The notes under the pieces are model-generated. The model was not told the origin of the DNA. It made no database searches and saw only the letters and a program-made list of their open reading frames with translations. DNA of 64,000 nt from contig JAFFSR010000035.1 in NCBI GenBank assembly GCA_017163975.1, positions 1,908,501 to 1,972,500 of the forward strand. The letters are read 5' to 3'. Below, piece by piece: positions 10,802-22,463 of this stretch. A program made the translations under genes and the position numbers. The stretch comes from Anastatus disparis (lineage: Eukaryota; Arthropoda; Insecta; Hymenoptera; Eupelmidae). How positions within the stretch are numbered: the stretch's first letter is position 1; the number at the start of each line of letters is the position of its first letter.

Positions 10802-11640
10802 TTAATTTTTTGTTTCTGGCCACTTTTCTGACATATTATTTTTATTATTAAAGTTTTTCACTTCATTCATTTCTTCGATCTCTATATGTAGAGTCGAGTA
10901 TTCATTTTTATTTATAGTTTTTACTTTATATGATATTATATCATCTTTATTATTTATTTGGAAATTTATTTTCTCGCACCGCGTATTAATAAGCATATTG
11001 AATATTTTCTGGGTATCATACCCGATTATACATTGTTTAATTAATTTTGGTATTATTATAAATATTATTTTTGTCTCTAAATTGTTTATTTTTACTTTTG
11101 CTAGTATTCGTCTTTTTATACGTGTTGATTTTGTGCCTGTGGCGTTTTTTACAATTTTACCTGTTAATGGCATTGTTGGACAGTGCTTAAAGATTTCATA
11201 ATTATTGATGTAAAATTCCTCGGATATATAGGTTACTTCGCTTCCTGTGTCTATCAAAGCTTTTGTTTCTACGTTTTCAATTTTTAATTTTATTTCAGGG
11301 CATTGAGTTACTTGAGACTCTTTTCCTGACGGTTCTATATCATATAACAAATCTTCGCGTTCATTTGTTAATGATGCTATGTTTATATTAGTATAATTCT
11401 TTTTAATCTCTTTTAATTCATGTTCATTAAAGTTTAATATAGATTGGTAATTTTTCAGCCAATCTGTGAAGTCTTCGTTTGTTACTGTTTTAATATATAA
11501 ATGTTTAGCGGTTTTTAACATATCTTCTAAATTTATTTTATTTAATTTTTCTTTACTTTTTATTTCAGTTGCGTACTTTATTTTTTCTCTATTATTAATT
11601 ATATTATTGTTATTATTTTCCGACTTTCGGTACGCAACTA
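10802..11640 (-). pseudogene. Ty3/gypsy retropepsin (aspartic protease) region of Pol
   Basis: The minus-strand frame is open from before the first Met (11521) back to about 11640. The active site ALIDTGSEVTYIS sits about 90 residues after that Met and the second conserved motif CIIGYDTQ about 70 residues later; both match retropepsins of Ty3/gypsy elements. The catalytic DTG is intact. The frame then closes at 10802, before RT. Its start overlaps the end of the Gag frame at 11640-11660 with a shift of frame, as expected for Gag-Pol frameshifting. Confidence 0.85.
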
Positions 11641-11870
11641 TTTCGCGTTTCCCGACGTCGATGGTTCAACTAACGTACTTACGTCTACTTGTTCGTTGTA
11701 TTTTATTGTTGGTGTTTTGTGTCTTTGTGTTGTGTCGTTTTGTGATCTATAATTTTGTGTTCTATGATTTTGTGTTCTGTAGTTTTGTGCCCCTCTTGTG
11801 TGTTTGACTCCCCTTGTTTTTTGTTTTCAGTGTTTGTTGTCTGTATATGATTTATGTTACGTGTTCGCCA
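11640..11870 (-). pseudogene. C-terminal tail of Gag
   Basis: The minus strand encodes an Asn/Gln/Arg-rich repeat (YRTQNHRTQNYRSQN) and ends with VSTLVEPSTSGNAK then stop, just ahead of the protease frame. Such QN-rich tails are common at the Gag end of insect gypsy-like elements. The rest of Gag is cut off by the repeat array starting near 11893. Confidence 0.6.
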
Positions 11871-11892
11871 TGGTTGTTGTGTACCCGAACAG

Positions 11893-12600
11893 CACGAAAC
11901 ATTTTAAAAACGTCATGAAAACGTTTTTTCGGAAACATTTAAACGTTTTTTTAAAAAGTTTTATAAACGTCTCGGAAACGTTTTAAAATTGTTTTAAATG
12001 TCCGCAAAAAATATGGTTGCTAGCATGAACAAACGTTTATGAAACATTCAGAAAACATTTTAAAGACATATTAAAAAACGTTTTATTAAGGTTTTGCTGA
12101 TAACGTGACCGAAAATTCATATAGTGGAAACATTTAAAAAACGTTTTGACAACAGTATGCAGGTGTATTGAAAACGTTTTATTGAGGTTTTGTTTTCAAA
12201 GTGGCTACAAAATTATATACCAAAAACGTTTAAAAAACGTTTATAATACATTTTCAGACCGTTTGTAAATTTTTAGAGCTCCCGTTATAACGTTTACAAA
12301 ACATTTTGAAAACATTTTATTTATCTATCTAGAACGTTTTATTAAGGTTTTGTTAGTGACGTAACTAAAAAATTTATATAGCTGAAACGTTTGATTAAAG
12401 TTTTGAAAACATTTTACAGATATATAGAAAACGTTTTGTTAAGGTTTTGTTAACAACGCAGCTACAAAATTATACACTAAAAACGTTTGAAAGACGTTTA
12501 TAAAACATTTTCAAGTCGTTTATAAAGTTTGAAAGCTCCCATCATAACGTTAACAAAACATTTTTTAAACTTTTTTTAAACATTTTAAAAACGTTTTATC
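11893..12600. repeat. AAACGTTT-rich repeat array with a 255-bp tandem unit
   Basis: AACGTTT/AAACATTTT words recur throughout. Two collinear copies of a unit start at acgttttattaagg (12079 and 12334), giving a 255-bp period; both copies share the order caaaattata..gtttataa..cattttca..agctccc..ataacgtt. Within each unit a shorter half-repeat starts again with acgttttgttaagg or acgttttattgagg. No coding potential. Confidence 0.85.
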
Positions 12601-12778
12601 GAAGGAAAAAAATAAAAATTTGCTATATTTCTCTCTATATATATTCATGAATAATGGAGATTTTTTTTTCATTTTTTATTTAATATCATTCAAATATTTA
12701 GGTGATCAATTTAATTTATTATTATAACTTTGTATTACATATTCATGTTTGAAAACATGTAGAATAAATTTTACATAT

Positions 12779-12950
12779 AATTACATAAGAGCGACTTTCT
12801 TATCTTATTTCTTACAACGAAATTCATATATTACATATTTATAAAGACAAAATCTTAACTAAATGTGTAGAAAAATATCTTTTGACGTGAATTCATAGAA
12901 ATCGCAATAAATATAAGAAACATTATTTCTTAAGGAAACGCTGGATCTTG
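12779..12950. repeat. Direct repeat copy 1 of X1 terminal region
   Basis: Shares gcgact, the long tatttacatattta tract, cttaactaaatgtgt and cgcaataaatataa in the same order with 13384-13545. Probably a subterminal repeat of the X1 transposon. Confidence 0.65.
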
Positions 12951-12967
12951 CAGTTCTTTTTTACTTG

Positions 12968-13290
12968 AAAAATGTAGGTTTTTGGAAAAACTGGTGATCA
13001 TTGATAAAAATTAAGAGTTGTCCGCAACTTGTACAGTAAAAAGCAATAATTTTTCTGATTAAGACAAATTAATTTTGATGCTTTGTTTTCAAGAAAAGTT
13101 TGACATACTTAAAAAATCAAAACTTAGGCTAGAGACTATGAATTTTTAAGTATATAAAACTTTTCTTGAAAACAAAGCATCAAAATTAATTTGTTTTTAT
13201 CAGAAAAAATATTGCTTTTTACTGTACAAGTTGCGGACAAATCTTAATTTTTATTAATAATCACTACTTTTTCCAAAAACCTATATTTTT
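12968..13290. mobile_element. Foldback/MITE element with about 135-bp arms
   Basis: Left arm (ggtttttggaaaaactgg, ttgtccgcaacttgtaca, gatgctttgttttcaag) returns inverted at 13155-13290. Arms are highly similar, the central loop (about 13090-13150) is short. Sits between the two direct repeats of X1. Confidence 0.85.
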
Positions 13291-13383
13291 TAATTAGATA
13301 AGGATAGAGAAATCCAATGTCCTCAGAAATCACAATTAGTTCTTAATCGCAATGGAATCATTCTTAACATTGGAAACACTTCG

Positions 13384-13545
13384 TAATTACAAAAAAGCGA
13401 CTTTTTTTATCTCATTTCCTACATTGAAATACACATATTACATATTTATCAAGACCAAATCTTAACTAAATGTGTGTAAAAGTATCTTTTTATCTGATTT
13501 CATTGAACCCGCAATAAATATAATAAAGTTAAGTTTTTTTATCGC
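13384..13545. repeat. Direct repeat copy 2 of X1 terminal region
   Basis: Second copy of the 12779-12950 sequence, with about 80% identity by eye. From 13420 on it is also the inverse of the DNA up to 55845. Confidence 0.65.
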
Positions 13546-14325
13546 AATCTAATCATTATTAACATTTGACACACACGCATACAATGTATATTGATTCCAA
13601 ATCAAATCGCAATTTCAAAATTGTAAAATCATTAACACAAAATATATTTTAGAGTACAGATATTCTGTATGAGTATGTCTGTACAACATTTACAACACCT
13701 ACAGCACATACAGATATTCTGTATGAGTATGTCTGTACAACACCTTAACTTTCACGAACAAAACATAAAATGGCTAAGAGTCTAGGAATATGTTTCATAA
13801 GCTCCTCAAAGTACAAAGAAACTTTTAGAAGTCAAGATCAAAGCGATCTGTTGATCATTTATAGAGAATTTAATATTCTAAAGTTTTTTTCCAAATTTTT
13901 TATGGCAAAATGAATAGACACAGAACCTCCAAATTCAAACTATATATTTATTAATTTTTCTAGTCTATTGCCAGAATTATGACTTTTTTATGTATTAAAA
14001 ATTTATTAGTGCTTTACTACTAGTTTTTTATTAGTGCTTTGTTTATCCATATCGTATTCTTTGGAGTTCTTCTTAGAATCCATTTTTGGGTCATCTGAAC
14101 AGATATTGAAGTTTAATATAATTTAACTGAATACAAACTTTTATAAATAAGATCATTTCATAGAATTCAGAATTACATTTATAGCAATGACAACATGAAA
14201 ACATTTCATTTAGAAAGTATTTTAAACTAAAAATCACGATGTTTAAGATATAATAAAAGTTTTTGTAAATTGAAGTGTATTATCCAATTTTGTTCACAGA
14301 TAAAAAAGAATGAAAATTCAAATAA
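13420..14325 (-). pseudogene. 3' end of X1 accessory (DUF4806-type) gene, inverted paralogue of 54.55-55.85 kb
   Basis: The sequence is the reverse complement of 54550-55845 with one deletion of about 400 bp. On the minus strand a splice acceptor (ttcag) at 14095 precedes the terminal exon start ATGACCCAAAAATGG (14094), identical at that point to exon j of the 50.8-55 kb gene. The exon is cut by the deletion near 14020, losing the stop codon region. Earlier exons are absent in the DNA up to the transposase at 15644. It therefore shows that X1 once carried the same accessory gene downstream of its transposase. Confidence 0.8.
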
Positions 14326-14439
14326 CTCAATTTGACTAAATGTGTGGAAAAACATCTTTTAACGGCATATCGGAGCTGCAGCAATCGAGTTTTGCTTTTT
14401 TTATTTTATTAATATCTTTTTAAATTCTTAAATTAAACA

Positions 14440-14760
14440 AACATAATGACTTGTCCGCACTAAAGCTATACTAATACAATAATTTTTGTTAAAATAAAAA
14501 ATCATTTGGACTTATTATTTCTTTATGAGCTTAGATTGGAAATTAGATATCAAACTCGACAAACCTAACCTTAAAATACGATACATTGAAAGTTTTTATT
14601 ATAACTTTGTATGTATAATATTTTGATGGATTTCTTGAGTTGTCCGCACTAGAATTTAATCTTACAAATTTTTTCTTTGTAGCAAAAAAACTCGATTAAA
14701 CGCATCGTTTATTTATAAGTTAGGATTGGAAATATTATTAGAAGGCGGACAGCTTCGTCA
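14440..14760. repeat. Two diverged direct repeats (about 185 bp apart)
   Basis: ttgtccgcacta and a later ..ttaggattggaaat-type block occur at 14452/14530 and again at 14641/14722. Probably subterminal repeats of X1. No coding content. Confidence 0.45.
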
Positions 14761-15002
14761 TGCTCTTAAATATAATAAACATTATTTCTTAAATTTGTAA
14801 ATTAGAAATCACAATTAAGTTCTTAATCGCAATGGAATTATTATTAACATTGAAAACACATGCATACAATTTATATTGATTCCAAGTAATAAATCACGAT
14901 TTCAGAATCGTTAAATAATTAATTTTAAAGTACTCTTTGAATGCTTTCTTTTTGGCTTACTTAGATGTTTTTTAGGATATTTAAATACAAATAACTTTTT
15001 TC

Positions 15003-15360
15003 CATTTTGACATTTTTTTCAATCAGCTATAGTTTTTTATTAATAATTAAACTAGGAAAAATTTGAAAAAAAATTTAAAAAGGGCTTGAAAAATCCTGTG
15101 TTAAAAAAATTTGTACGTTATTTTTTTGTTAAGTTTTAAGCACCTGAAGTTATCGATCTTCATGCTTTTTTAGTAAAAAAGAGCAATTTTTTGCTCTAGA
15201 AGTAAACAGTTCAATGACTGTACGTGCTTAAAACTTAAAAAAAAAACGTGAACATTTTTAAAAAAATAGTTGCAGGTTGCATTTTTTTATATTTTTTCAA
15301 ATTTTTTCTAGTTTGAGTATTAAAAAAAAATACAACCGATTGTAGAAAAATGAAAAAATA
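15003..15360. mobile_element. Foldback element between X1 transposase and accessory remnant
   Basis: Left arm (caatcagctatag.., aactaggaaaaatttg) returns inverted on the right (caaattttttctagttt, caaccgattgtag). Arms about 130 bp, AT-rich, diverged. Confidence 0.7.
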
Positions 15361-15643
15361 AAAAAATTCGAAATTGCCTACGCAGTTATTTCATTTTTTA
15401 AAAATATTATTCAAAAAATGTTTAACGAAGAGAAAGCATTTAAAGAATATTTTAGAATGTTTTATTTTTTAATTTTTTGTACGATCAAAATTTAAGGAGA
15501 TATGCTTTCTCAAAGTAGGAGCAACAATTTTATAAGATGTTGAAAATTATTGGACAGTATTGTAGTAAATATTGATGTAATGAATTATTTTCTAAATGAA
15601 TTTATTCTTGTATTTATTTTATTATTCTAAAGAAAGTTTTTGA

Positions 15644-17864
15644 TTAATTATTCTTATATGTATGGTGAATTGGAATTGCGACAAAATAATTTTTTAAAGG
15701 GAGTTTACACACTTTTGTAAAAATAGATTCTAATGAGTATATATTTTGAATTTTTTCAGTCAATTTAACAGTTTTTATATTCAAATGGTCGGATGACAAT
15801 GATTCGTTATAGAAATTTCCAATAATTTCTAATAGTTTTCCTATAACATGAACTTTGTCATCATCCTCTTTTATAAAATAAATGCATTTTATAAAAATAC
15901 CGTTATTTAATAGAACACAATTATTCTTTTCACTGCGGCAATCCAAATATAGGGAATCTTTTTTTAAAATTTCAAATGCTTTTTTTTTAGGTAACGTTGA
16001 CAAATTTGTTTCATTTTCATTTTCTTCATGAGTATTTAATTCTCTAATTTCTATTAACCTTCGAGCTATTTGTTGAAGAGGTTTATCACCTTTCCTTAAT
16101 AACTGTTTTATTTTTCTAATGAGGTTTTCGTAACGAAAAGCACTAAAATTATCAAGTGATCCAAAATATCTTACATCATTTACTAAATGAAGTAGGTTAT
16201 GGATATTGAAAACCATATTCTTTTTTCCATAGTATTTTTGAAAATCTTTAAGAAACTTCTTCAATAAAAAATTTGCATAGTTTAAATAAGATTCGTCTTT
16301 ACTTAAAATTGGGTTTATAAGTATAGATATAGCGATATGTAAATATAAAAAATGAAGATACAAATGTTCTGGTAAAATATTGTATAAGGCAATCGTACCT
16401 GTGTATATTAAAAATGTCCTCAATTCGTACGCTTTCCATAAACGTCGAATATTTTTAAATTGCCTCGGATTTCTACCAAAATCTGAAGGTGTGAAATTTT
16501 TGAAACTAAGCAATCTTTCTGATATTTTTATACGTTGAGAATCAGACAAAATATGTTTTGAATTATGGATCCATAATTCAATTAATTTCAACATAACTCC
16601 AAGACAAACTAAATGCATATAATCAAGTGGAATATTTGTAATTAGGCCAAAGTTGGGAATGTTATTTAAAATCGTTTCACCTTGTTGAAATTCGTCAAAT
16701 TTAGAAACATTATATTTTTTATTTCTAAAATCTTCATCTGTTCTCAACGATGTAACTTCACCTTTAGGAAAATGAACATAATTTTCATATTCACCTTTAA
16801 TGGTGCATTTTGTGCAGCTCCAATAACCACTATGATATTTAATTTTTAAAATGTAAGCTTTGGCCGGCGTATCACAAATTAAACCATAAAATATTATGCC
16901 ATATTGTTTTTCTTCATATTTAATACCATTGTTAATAAAATGTATCAATTCTTCAACAGACATTGATACAAGTTCATTACTATCTTTTGGCTTTTCATCA
17001 CCGTAATATATTCCAATCAATTCCACTGATTTTAAAATAGATTCTGAACAAGAAATAATCCAAGCTCCTTTCTCAGAATTTTTCGCAAGAGGAGCACCAT
17101 CTATACTTAAAAGAAGTTTTAAACAATCTACATTAATTCCTTTTTTTCATACATTATAATAAAATTTGTGATGGCACTTTTGAACCCATAATGACAGTAT
17201 TGTCCATTAGACATATTAAAAATTTCAGTACTTCTTGGAGTTTTTAGTAAAGTTCTAGAATCTTTTGGAAACGGTGCATCAGTACCCTTACGTAATTCAT
17301 GCAATAAGTCATTTATAAATTCATGAGTTATCGTATGAATATGTTTCACACAAATGTTTCTAATATTATCAACGAACTGCAATTTTTCATCATTTTCATC
17401 AATCATTAACTCTTCCTCACTTTCAGTTTCAGAATTTGCATCTTCATCCGTGTAATCAACATTTTTTATATAATTAATAATATCAAATAAAGTAAATCTT
17501 CTTTCTTCTCTTCAAAATTGGGTACATTGATCGATTCTTCAAATGATGTATTACTTTCTGTTATTTCTGTAGAAAGTTGATACTGCTTGTTTTGTATTGC
17601 AACGTTTTTCTCGGATCTCAAATCTTTCATTATACACGCAAAATTTATATCGTTATTTTCATAACAATTTTTTTCAAATTTATCGTCAGTACATTCATTG
17701 ATATGTAATTCCTCTGAATTATTCGCATTATTAAATCCTTGAATAATTTTGTTGTATTCGAATAAATTTTCAAACGACTGTTGATTAAGTTTTCCTCTTT
17801 CCGCAGCAATTTTTCGACGAACTTGCCTTTCAGACAGAGAACTTATAGGTTTTCTAGAACTCAT
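15644..17864 (-). pseudogene. X1 transposase, Tnp2/CACTA-like, two frameshifts
   Basis: Three adjoining minus-strand frames make one protein of about 730 residues: 17864-17466 (N-terminal MSSRKPISSLSERQ region), 17406-17128 and 17128-15644. Conserved points visible: first acidic residue in LSIDGAPL (codon near 17100), second in CDTPAKA, a Cys pair in GHSGYWSCTKC-like context, then LDYMHLVCLGVM and the C-terminal HLVNDVRYFGSLDNFSAF. This set is shared with the X3 protein and matches the metazoan Tnp2-like (Transposase_21/CACTA-related) family; the exact superfamily is inference. Acidic positions are intact. Frame breaks lie near 17440 and in a T homopolymer at 17144-17150, the latter possibly an assembly error. 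The accessory gene remnant follows 1.5 kb downstream on the same strand. Confidence 0.85.
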
Positions 17865-17953
17865 ATTTAATGTTCTCTTGAATTTCCTGCAATATATATT
17901 ACATAATTACTACAAATTGATTTTTAGTTCCACCAAGTTTAATGTATACATGA

Positions 17954-18159
17954 AGATAATTTTTCGATTAAAATTACGGTGACGTTTTATGATCGTGGGA
18001 CATCGTATCATATTCTCAAAAATTATGGAAAGATGTCGTAAAAATTACGCAGAATCCCGCATAAAAATGTATGTACCTTACCATAATTTTTCATGGATAT
18101 ATCTACTAGATGTGTAAAAATATTGAACGTCAACGTAATTTTTATCGAAAAATTATCTC
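17954..18159. mobile_element. Small MITE (206 bp) upstream of the X1 transposase
   Basis: gataatttttcgattaaaa and the inverse ttttatcgaaaaattatc delimit arms of about 40 bp, including gacgtt/aacgtc. Loop non-coding. Confidence 0.8.
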
Positions 18160-19055
18160 CTTGTATTATATGCGATATTTTCAATATTATATATTAAATG
18201 TATTAATTTATTAAAATAAAAAATTTATTCACTTTTTAAAAAAAAAATTGTGGATGCTAAAGCCACAGGTCCATAAAGATAAATATTTTTCAAAATTTAA
18301 ATATGCAAATTAGGAAAGAGAGGTATTGAAAACAAGTTGGTTATAAGAATGACATTTCTCGAATTTAATTGAAAAAGATATGATGAGCTAAATTAGTACT
18401 ATAAATTATATTAAATTATTCATCTTAATTATATTTAACAAAATTATCAATTTGTATGTTATAAATAAATAATATATAGAAAACAAAGATGTAATTATAT
18501 AATTAAAATACCAAAATGTTAGTACTAACAAAATTATATTGAAATCATTTTTATTGCCTATATATATGTACACTGCCGTCCATATGTTTTTGAACCTTCT
18601 CGATAAAAATTGCATGAACTTCAAAATATTATATCTCTGCCAAAAATCAACGTACACAAATTGGCAGCATAGATTTAGAAAGGTCTGAAAGAGCTACTGA
18701 AAATGACATCGTTTAAATTTTAAAATATATTCTTTTTAGTTCTTTATATAAACTAAAAAAGTAAAAAATTGTTTATAATTTTGAACTATTTTTAATATTT
18801 TACCATTTTTTTTTAATTGTTTTTCTCTGCTATTAACACATAAAAATAAATGTATTTTATCTTTCTTTCAAATTCGGTTGGGTTTATTTGTCAACGATTT
18901 TTTTATTAATCCGTTGTAGGCCAATTCGTAAAAAATAGATACTTTTTAAAATCTGGCATATCTCCGTCATTTTTAACTTTAGAAAAAAATGTTAAAGAAA
19001 AAAGGCGTATTTGTCAGTATAGAATATGCGTAGAAAGTTTGAAAAACTAATATGA
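18160..19055. other. No gene recognised
   Basis: AT-rich. 18565-18640 (gccgtccatatgtttttgaa..) is a diverged relative of the palindrome at 19.1 kb, so an old repeat of the same family lies here. Confidence 0.5.
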
Positions 19056-19203
19056 AACAAAAATTTTTTCGACTTTTTCAAAATGTAACGTTTTCAAGTG
19101 CATACGAATATATATACTGCCGTCCATGTTTTTGACCTTTCTCGATAAAAATCGTATGCACTTGAAAACATCACATCTTGAAAAAGTCGAAAAAAATTTT
19201 TGT
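19056..19203. repeat. 148-bp palindrome
   Basis: aaaaattttttcgacttttt, gttttcaagtgcatacga on the left return inverted as tcgtatgcacttgaaaac and aaaaagtcgaaaaaaa on the right. Loop carries ctgccgtccatgtttttgac, also found at 18.57 kb. Confidence 0.85.
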
Positions 19204-20649
19204 TATATTTATATATATATAAATATATAAATATATAAATTTCATTTCATTAATTTCATGTATTTACGTATACAAATTAATACAGGAAAAGAAGTTATGG
19301 AAAATTACAATTTGAATGGAAATAAAAACTTTTATTAAAAATATACTGTATATGTGAAACATCGAAGTTGTAGTAATTTATATCACAAAATTTATAAACG
19401 CATTCTTATTACTGTTTTTTTAAACTAATTTTTAAAAAATTTTATAATTTTTTGAAATATTATTATTATAAAAATTATTGATTTTATTAGGAACATAGTA
19501 ATAAATATAGTAAAATAATAAATATTAAATGTTTTTATAAGCATAACACTACAGATTATCATAAAAGTACCAATAGGAATTCAGTGAGTGCAAGTGAGAA
19601 CATATGGTTATCTTGTTACTGTTAAAGAGAGAGAAAGTCTACTTCTTATCAATGAATATAGACACTTATAGAAGAGTACTTTTAGGTTAACTTTGGGGGC
19701 CAGCTTTGGAAGACTCGTTTAACATTACGTGTATATCTACATGTATGAAAACATCAGTATATATAGATATAGAAATACATGGCATTTTAGTAGCGCCACC
19801 ACTATGATTTAATAATTAGGATAAAAATGATGAAAAAAGTTATTGGAATAGAATGATTTATTTTTATTTTCCAGTATCTTTTTTAAAATTAACAAATTAA
19901 GTTCCTAAATTCCTTTTTTTATTTAGAGATATTGCGGTTTTTAAAAGGGTGAGTAATAACTAATAATGTTGTGAATTAATTTGATATTAAATTTATATTA
20001 CGATATAATGATAAAATTAATAAACTAAGAGACCGCTGTATTTTGTGCTATATGCTTTGGTAGCAAATTGAATTTATTAATTCTAAATGAATTTTTTAAC
20101 AGAATGCGTCTTTGTGATTTGATATTGCGTTGTTCTTTTATAATATAAATGGAAAATTTAATTTAAAATAACAAGAACAAAGTTATTTATGGTATTTCAA
20201 ATATTTGAAAATATTAAATTAATTATTTATACATTAATTTTATTTTTAAAACAATGCGATTCATTTTCTTCCCGATAAACGTTGATTTTTTGAAAATTAA
20301 AAAGAAATAATTCTCTTAGTTTCATCAACTCATTGATTCCACGCAAAAAAAAATTAATTCCATAGCTTTTTTTTAAGATACTTTTGAAAAACTGCATTGT
20401 CGCAACAACCTTTAAATTAAAAGTTTCTCATGAATAAGATGTAGATGAATTCAAGATTTACAATGTCATATATCAAAAATTATTATAATATCTCAAATAT
20501 TGTTAGCTAAAGACAAGTGAAATGTTTTCCAATACTTATGAAACTTTGATTTATACAAATAGTTGCCTAATAATCTTTCATTGGAGATATTTAAGATAAT
20601 TATAGAATTTGAAAAGGAGCAACTATTCAATGATTAATAATAATCGCCC
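19204..20649. other. No gene recognised
   Basis: Very AT-rich, no reading frame above noise, no clear repeat pair. Confidence 0.6.
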
Positions 20650-21040
20650 TTTCTAAAAAAAATTTTGCAAATTATACTTGGCATCTAAGTGAGTTGATAA
20701 AAGGACGAAAATGCCGCCCGAATAAGTTACGCGTGACTGCTCGTCTCCCCGATAACATTGCCTACGCACGATGTCAGAAAAATGACGATATCCGTGCGGC
20801 ACGCGTGTTGCGTTCGTACATCGTCGTTTTGGCGTAAATTTACGGTCAATGTGACGAAAAAGCGTTCGTGCCCAAAAAATGCAGCGAGCGCACCACGAGC
20901 ATTCCAGCATTGTGCGCTTTGGTATGGCAGCATTTTGAACGCAAATTTCGAGCATATAAAAAATGAGGGCATTTTGTATGCGGGATTCCTGCGTATCAGA
21001 ATTTTCGTGCTTTTGCTTGTAGGTGCACGCAACCTATAAA
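20650..21040. other. GC-richer island, unidentified
   Basis: About 390 bp of clearly higher GC and CpG content inside strongly AT-rich DNA. Overlapping small reading frames (93, 100 and 101 residues) exist on both strands but none shows a domain, signal peptide or splice context. Could be an LTR or leader piece, a captured sequence, or an old promoter region. Confidence 0.4.
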
Positions 21041-21124
21041 TAAATTTTGAAAGGAATAAAATTTACTAAAATTGCAATTAATTCAGAAATTATTTATTGC
21101 TATAATATTTCTGTAAAAGACTGA

Positions 21125-21400
21125 TTTACAGTTATTTACAATTTTTTACAGTTATTTACTATTAATTGCTATTATTTACTATTATTTACTATTACTGACT
21201 ATTATTTACTATTATTTACTATTACTGACTATTATTTACTTTTTTCAAAATTTTTAGGTTGGTTAATATTGTATTGTTGTTTATAATTATTTACAGTTAT
21301 ATACTATTATTTACCGTTATTTCCTTTTACAGATATTTACAGTTTTTCACAGTTTTCTACAGTTATTTACAGTTATTTACAATTATTTATTATTTCAAAA
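21125..21400. repeat. Degenerate TTTACTATTA/TTTACAGTTA tandem repeat
   Basis: Repeated 9-10-nt words tatttacta and ttatttacag, with one interruption near 21240-21290. Confidence 0.85.
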
Positions 21401-21503
21401 TTTTTCGCATCCCTATAGTGGAAAAAACAAATGTGACTTATTGTTAAGAACTATTGAAAAATGTTTAAAAATGATTACAATTGATTATAATTGATTATAA
21501 CTA

Positions 21504-21696
21504 CACTGTAAAAATTTTTTTGTAATTTTTACACATGTAAGTGTTACAGATGAAACACAAAAATTTTGTAAATTTTCTATGTAAAATTATTAATTTTTAA
21601 ATGTTTACAAATATTATTTGTGGATTATAACACAAAAAAATTTGTTTCATCTGTAACACTTATGTGTGTAAAAATTACAAAAAAATTTTTGCAGTG
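21504..21696. mobile_element. TA-flanked MITE (193 bp)
   Basis: TA at 21502-21503 and 21697-21698 flank CACTGTAAAAATTTTTTTG and its inverse CAAAAAAATTTTTGCAGTG. Arms of about 70 bp include gtgttacagatgaaaca. TA duplication fits the Tc1/mariner group; family by inference. Confidence 0.85.
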
Positions 21697-21719
21697 TATT
21701 ACAAACTGCCTTCATTGCA

Positions 21720-22130
21720 ACAGCATTTTAATAGTTATAATCATTTATAATCAAATATAATCATTTATATTGAAATGCCAAAATTGGGATACTGAATAAA
21801 AGTTTTAATCATTTATATATACATTTATAATGATTGATAATTACAATATTTTTTTACTTCTTATAAGCAAAAAATTTTATAATGTTTCGAATTCAAGCAA
21901 AATGATCATAAATAATTATAAATAATGATAAATGATTAAAAATGATCTTAAATGATTATATGTGATTCGAATTGTTAGTAATACCATATAAATGTAAGTA
22001 ACTGCTGCTAATTGTAAATAATAAAAAATAAATATTAGAATTTGTTCGAAACAATTATTTCGTTAAAATTATACTTTTTAATGAAATCTGATTGCGAGGA
22101 AAATGATTATAAATGATTATAAGTGATATT
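21720..22130. repeat. ATAAATGATTATAA-type simple repeat region
   Basis: Imperfect repetition of aatgattataa / ttataatcattt words on both sides of a unique stretch. No gene. Confidence 0.7.
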
Positions 22131-22463
22131 AATAGTATATTTTGATACTAGTGCGTTAAAGTGATTTTTTCCTCGTGTGGCGGTTTGCGCCCGAGCGAAG
22201 CGAGCAAGCAATACATCATTATTATAAACTGTTTATAATAATTATACACTTTTACAGACTATTTTTTACTGTTATTAATTTCTTCATTGCGGTGTTTTAC
22301 AACACTTATTAACATTTTGACACAATTTCTAACATAAATCATTTTCATATGGAAATAAGCAGCGCTGCATTTTATGCGAAAGCTTGTACTTTCTCTTCTG
22401 CTGCCTTTACTTCTTGTGATGCTTCCACTTTTTTTTGGTTGCTTCTACTTCTTTTTCTGCTGC
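22131..22463. other. 3' flank of the X3 accessory gene
   Basis: AT-rich; one GC patch (22170-22210, cgcccgagcgaagcgagc). AATAAA-like words on the minus strand were not conclusive. Confidence 0.4.

Noticed and set aside
20653..21039. Three overlapping frames of 93-101 codons
   Set aside because: Explained by the GC-rich composition of the island, which lowers stop frequency.
21125..21400. CRISPR-like array
   Set aside because: Short degenerate words without constant spacers in a eukaryotic genome; it is a simple repeat.
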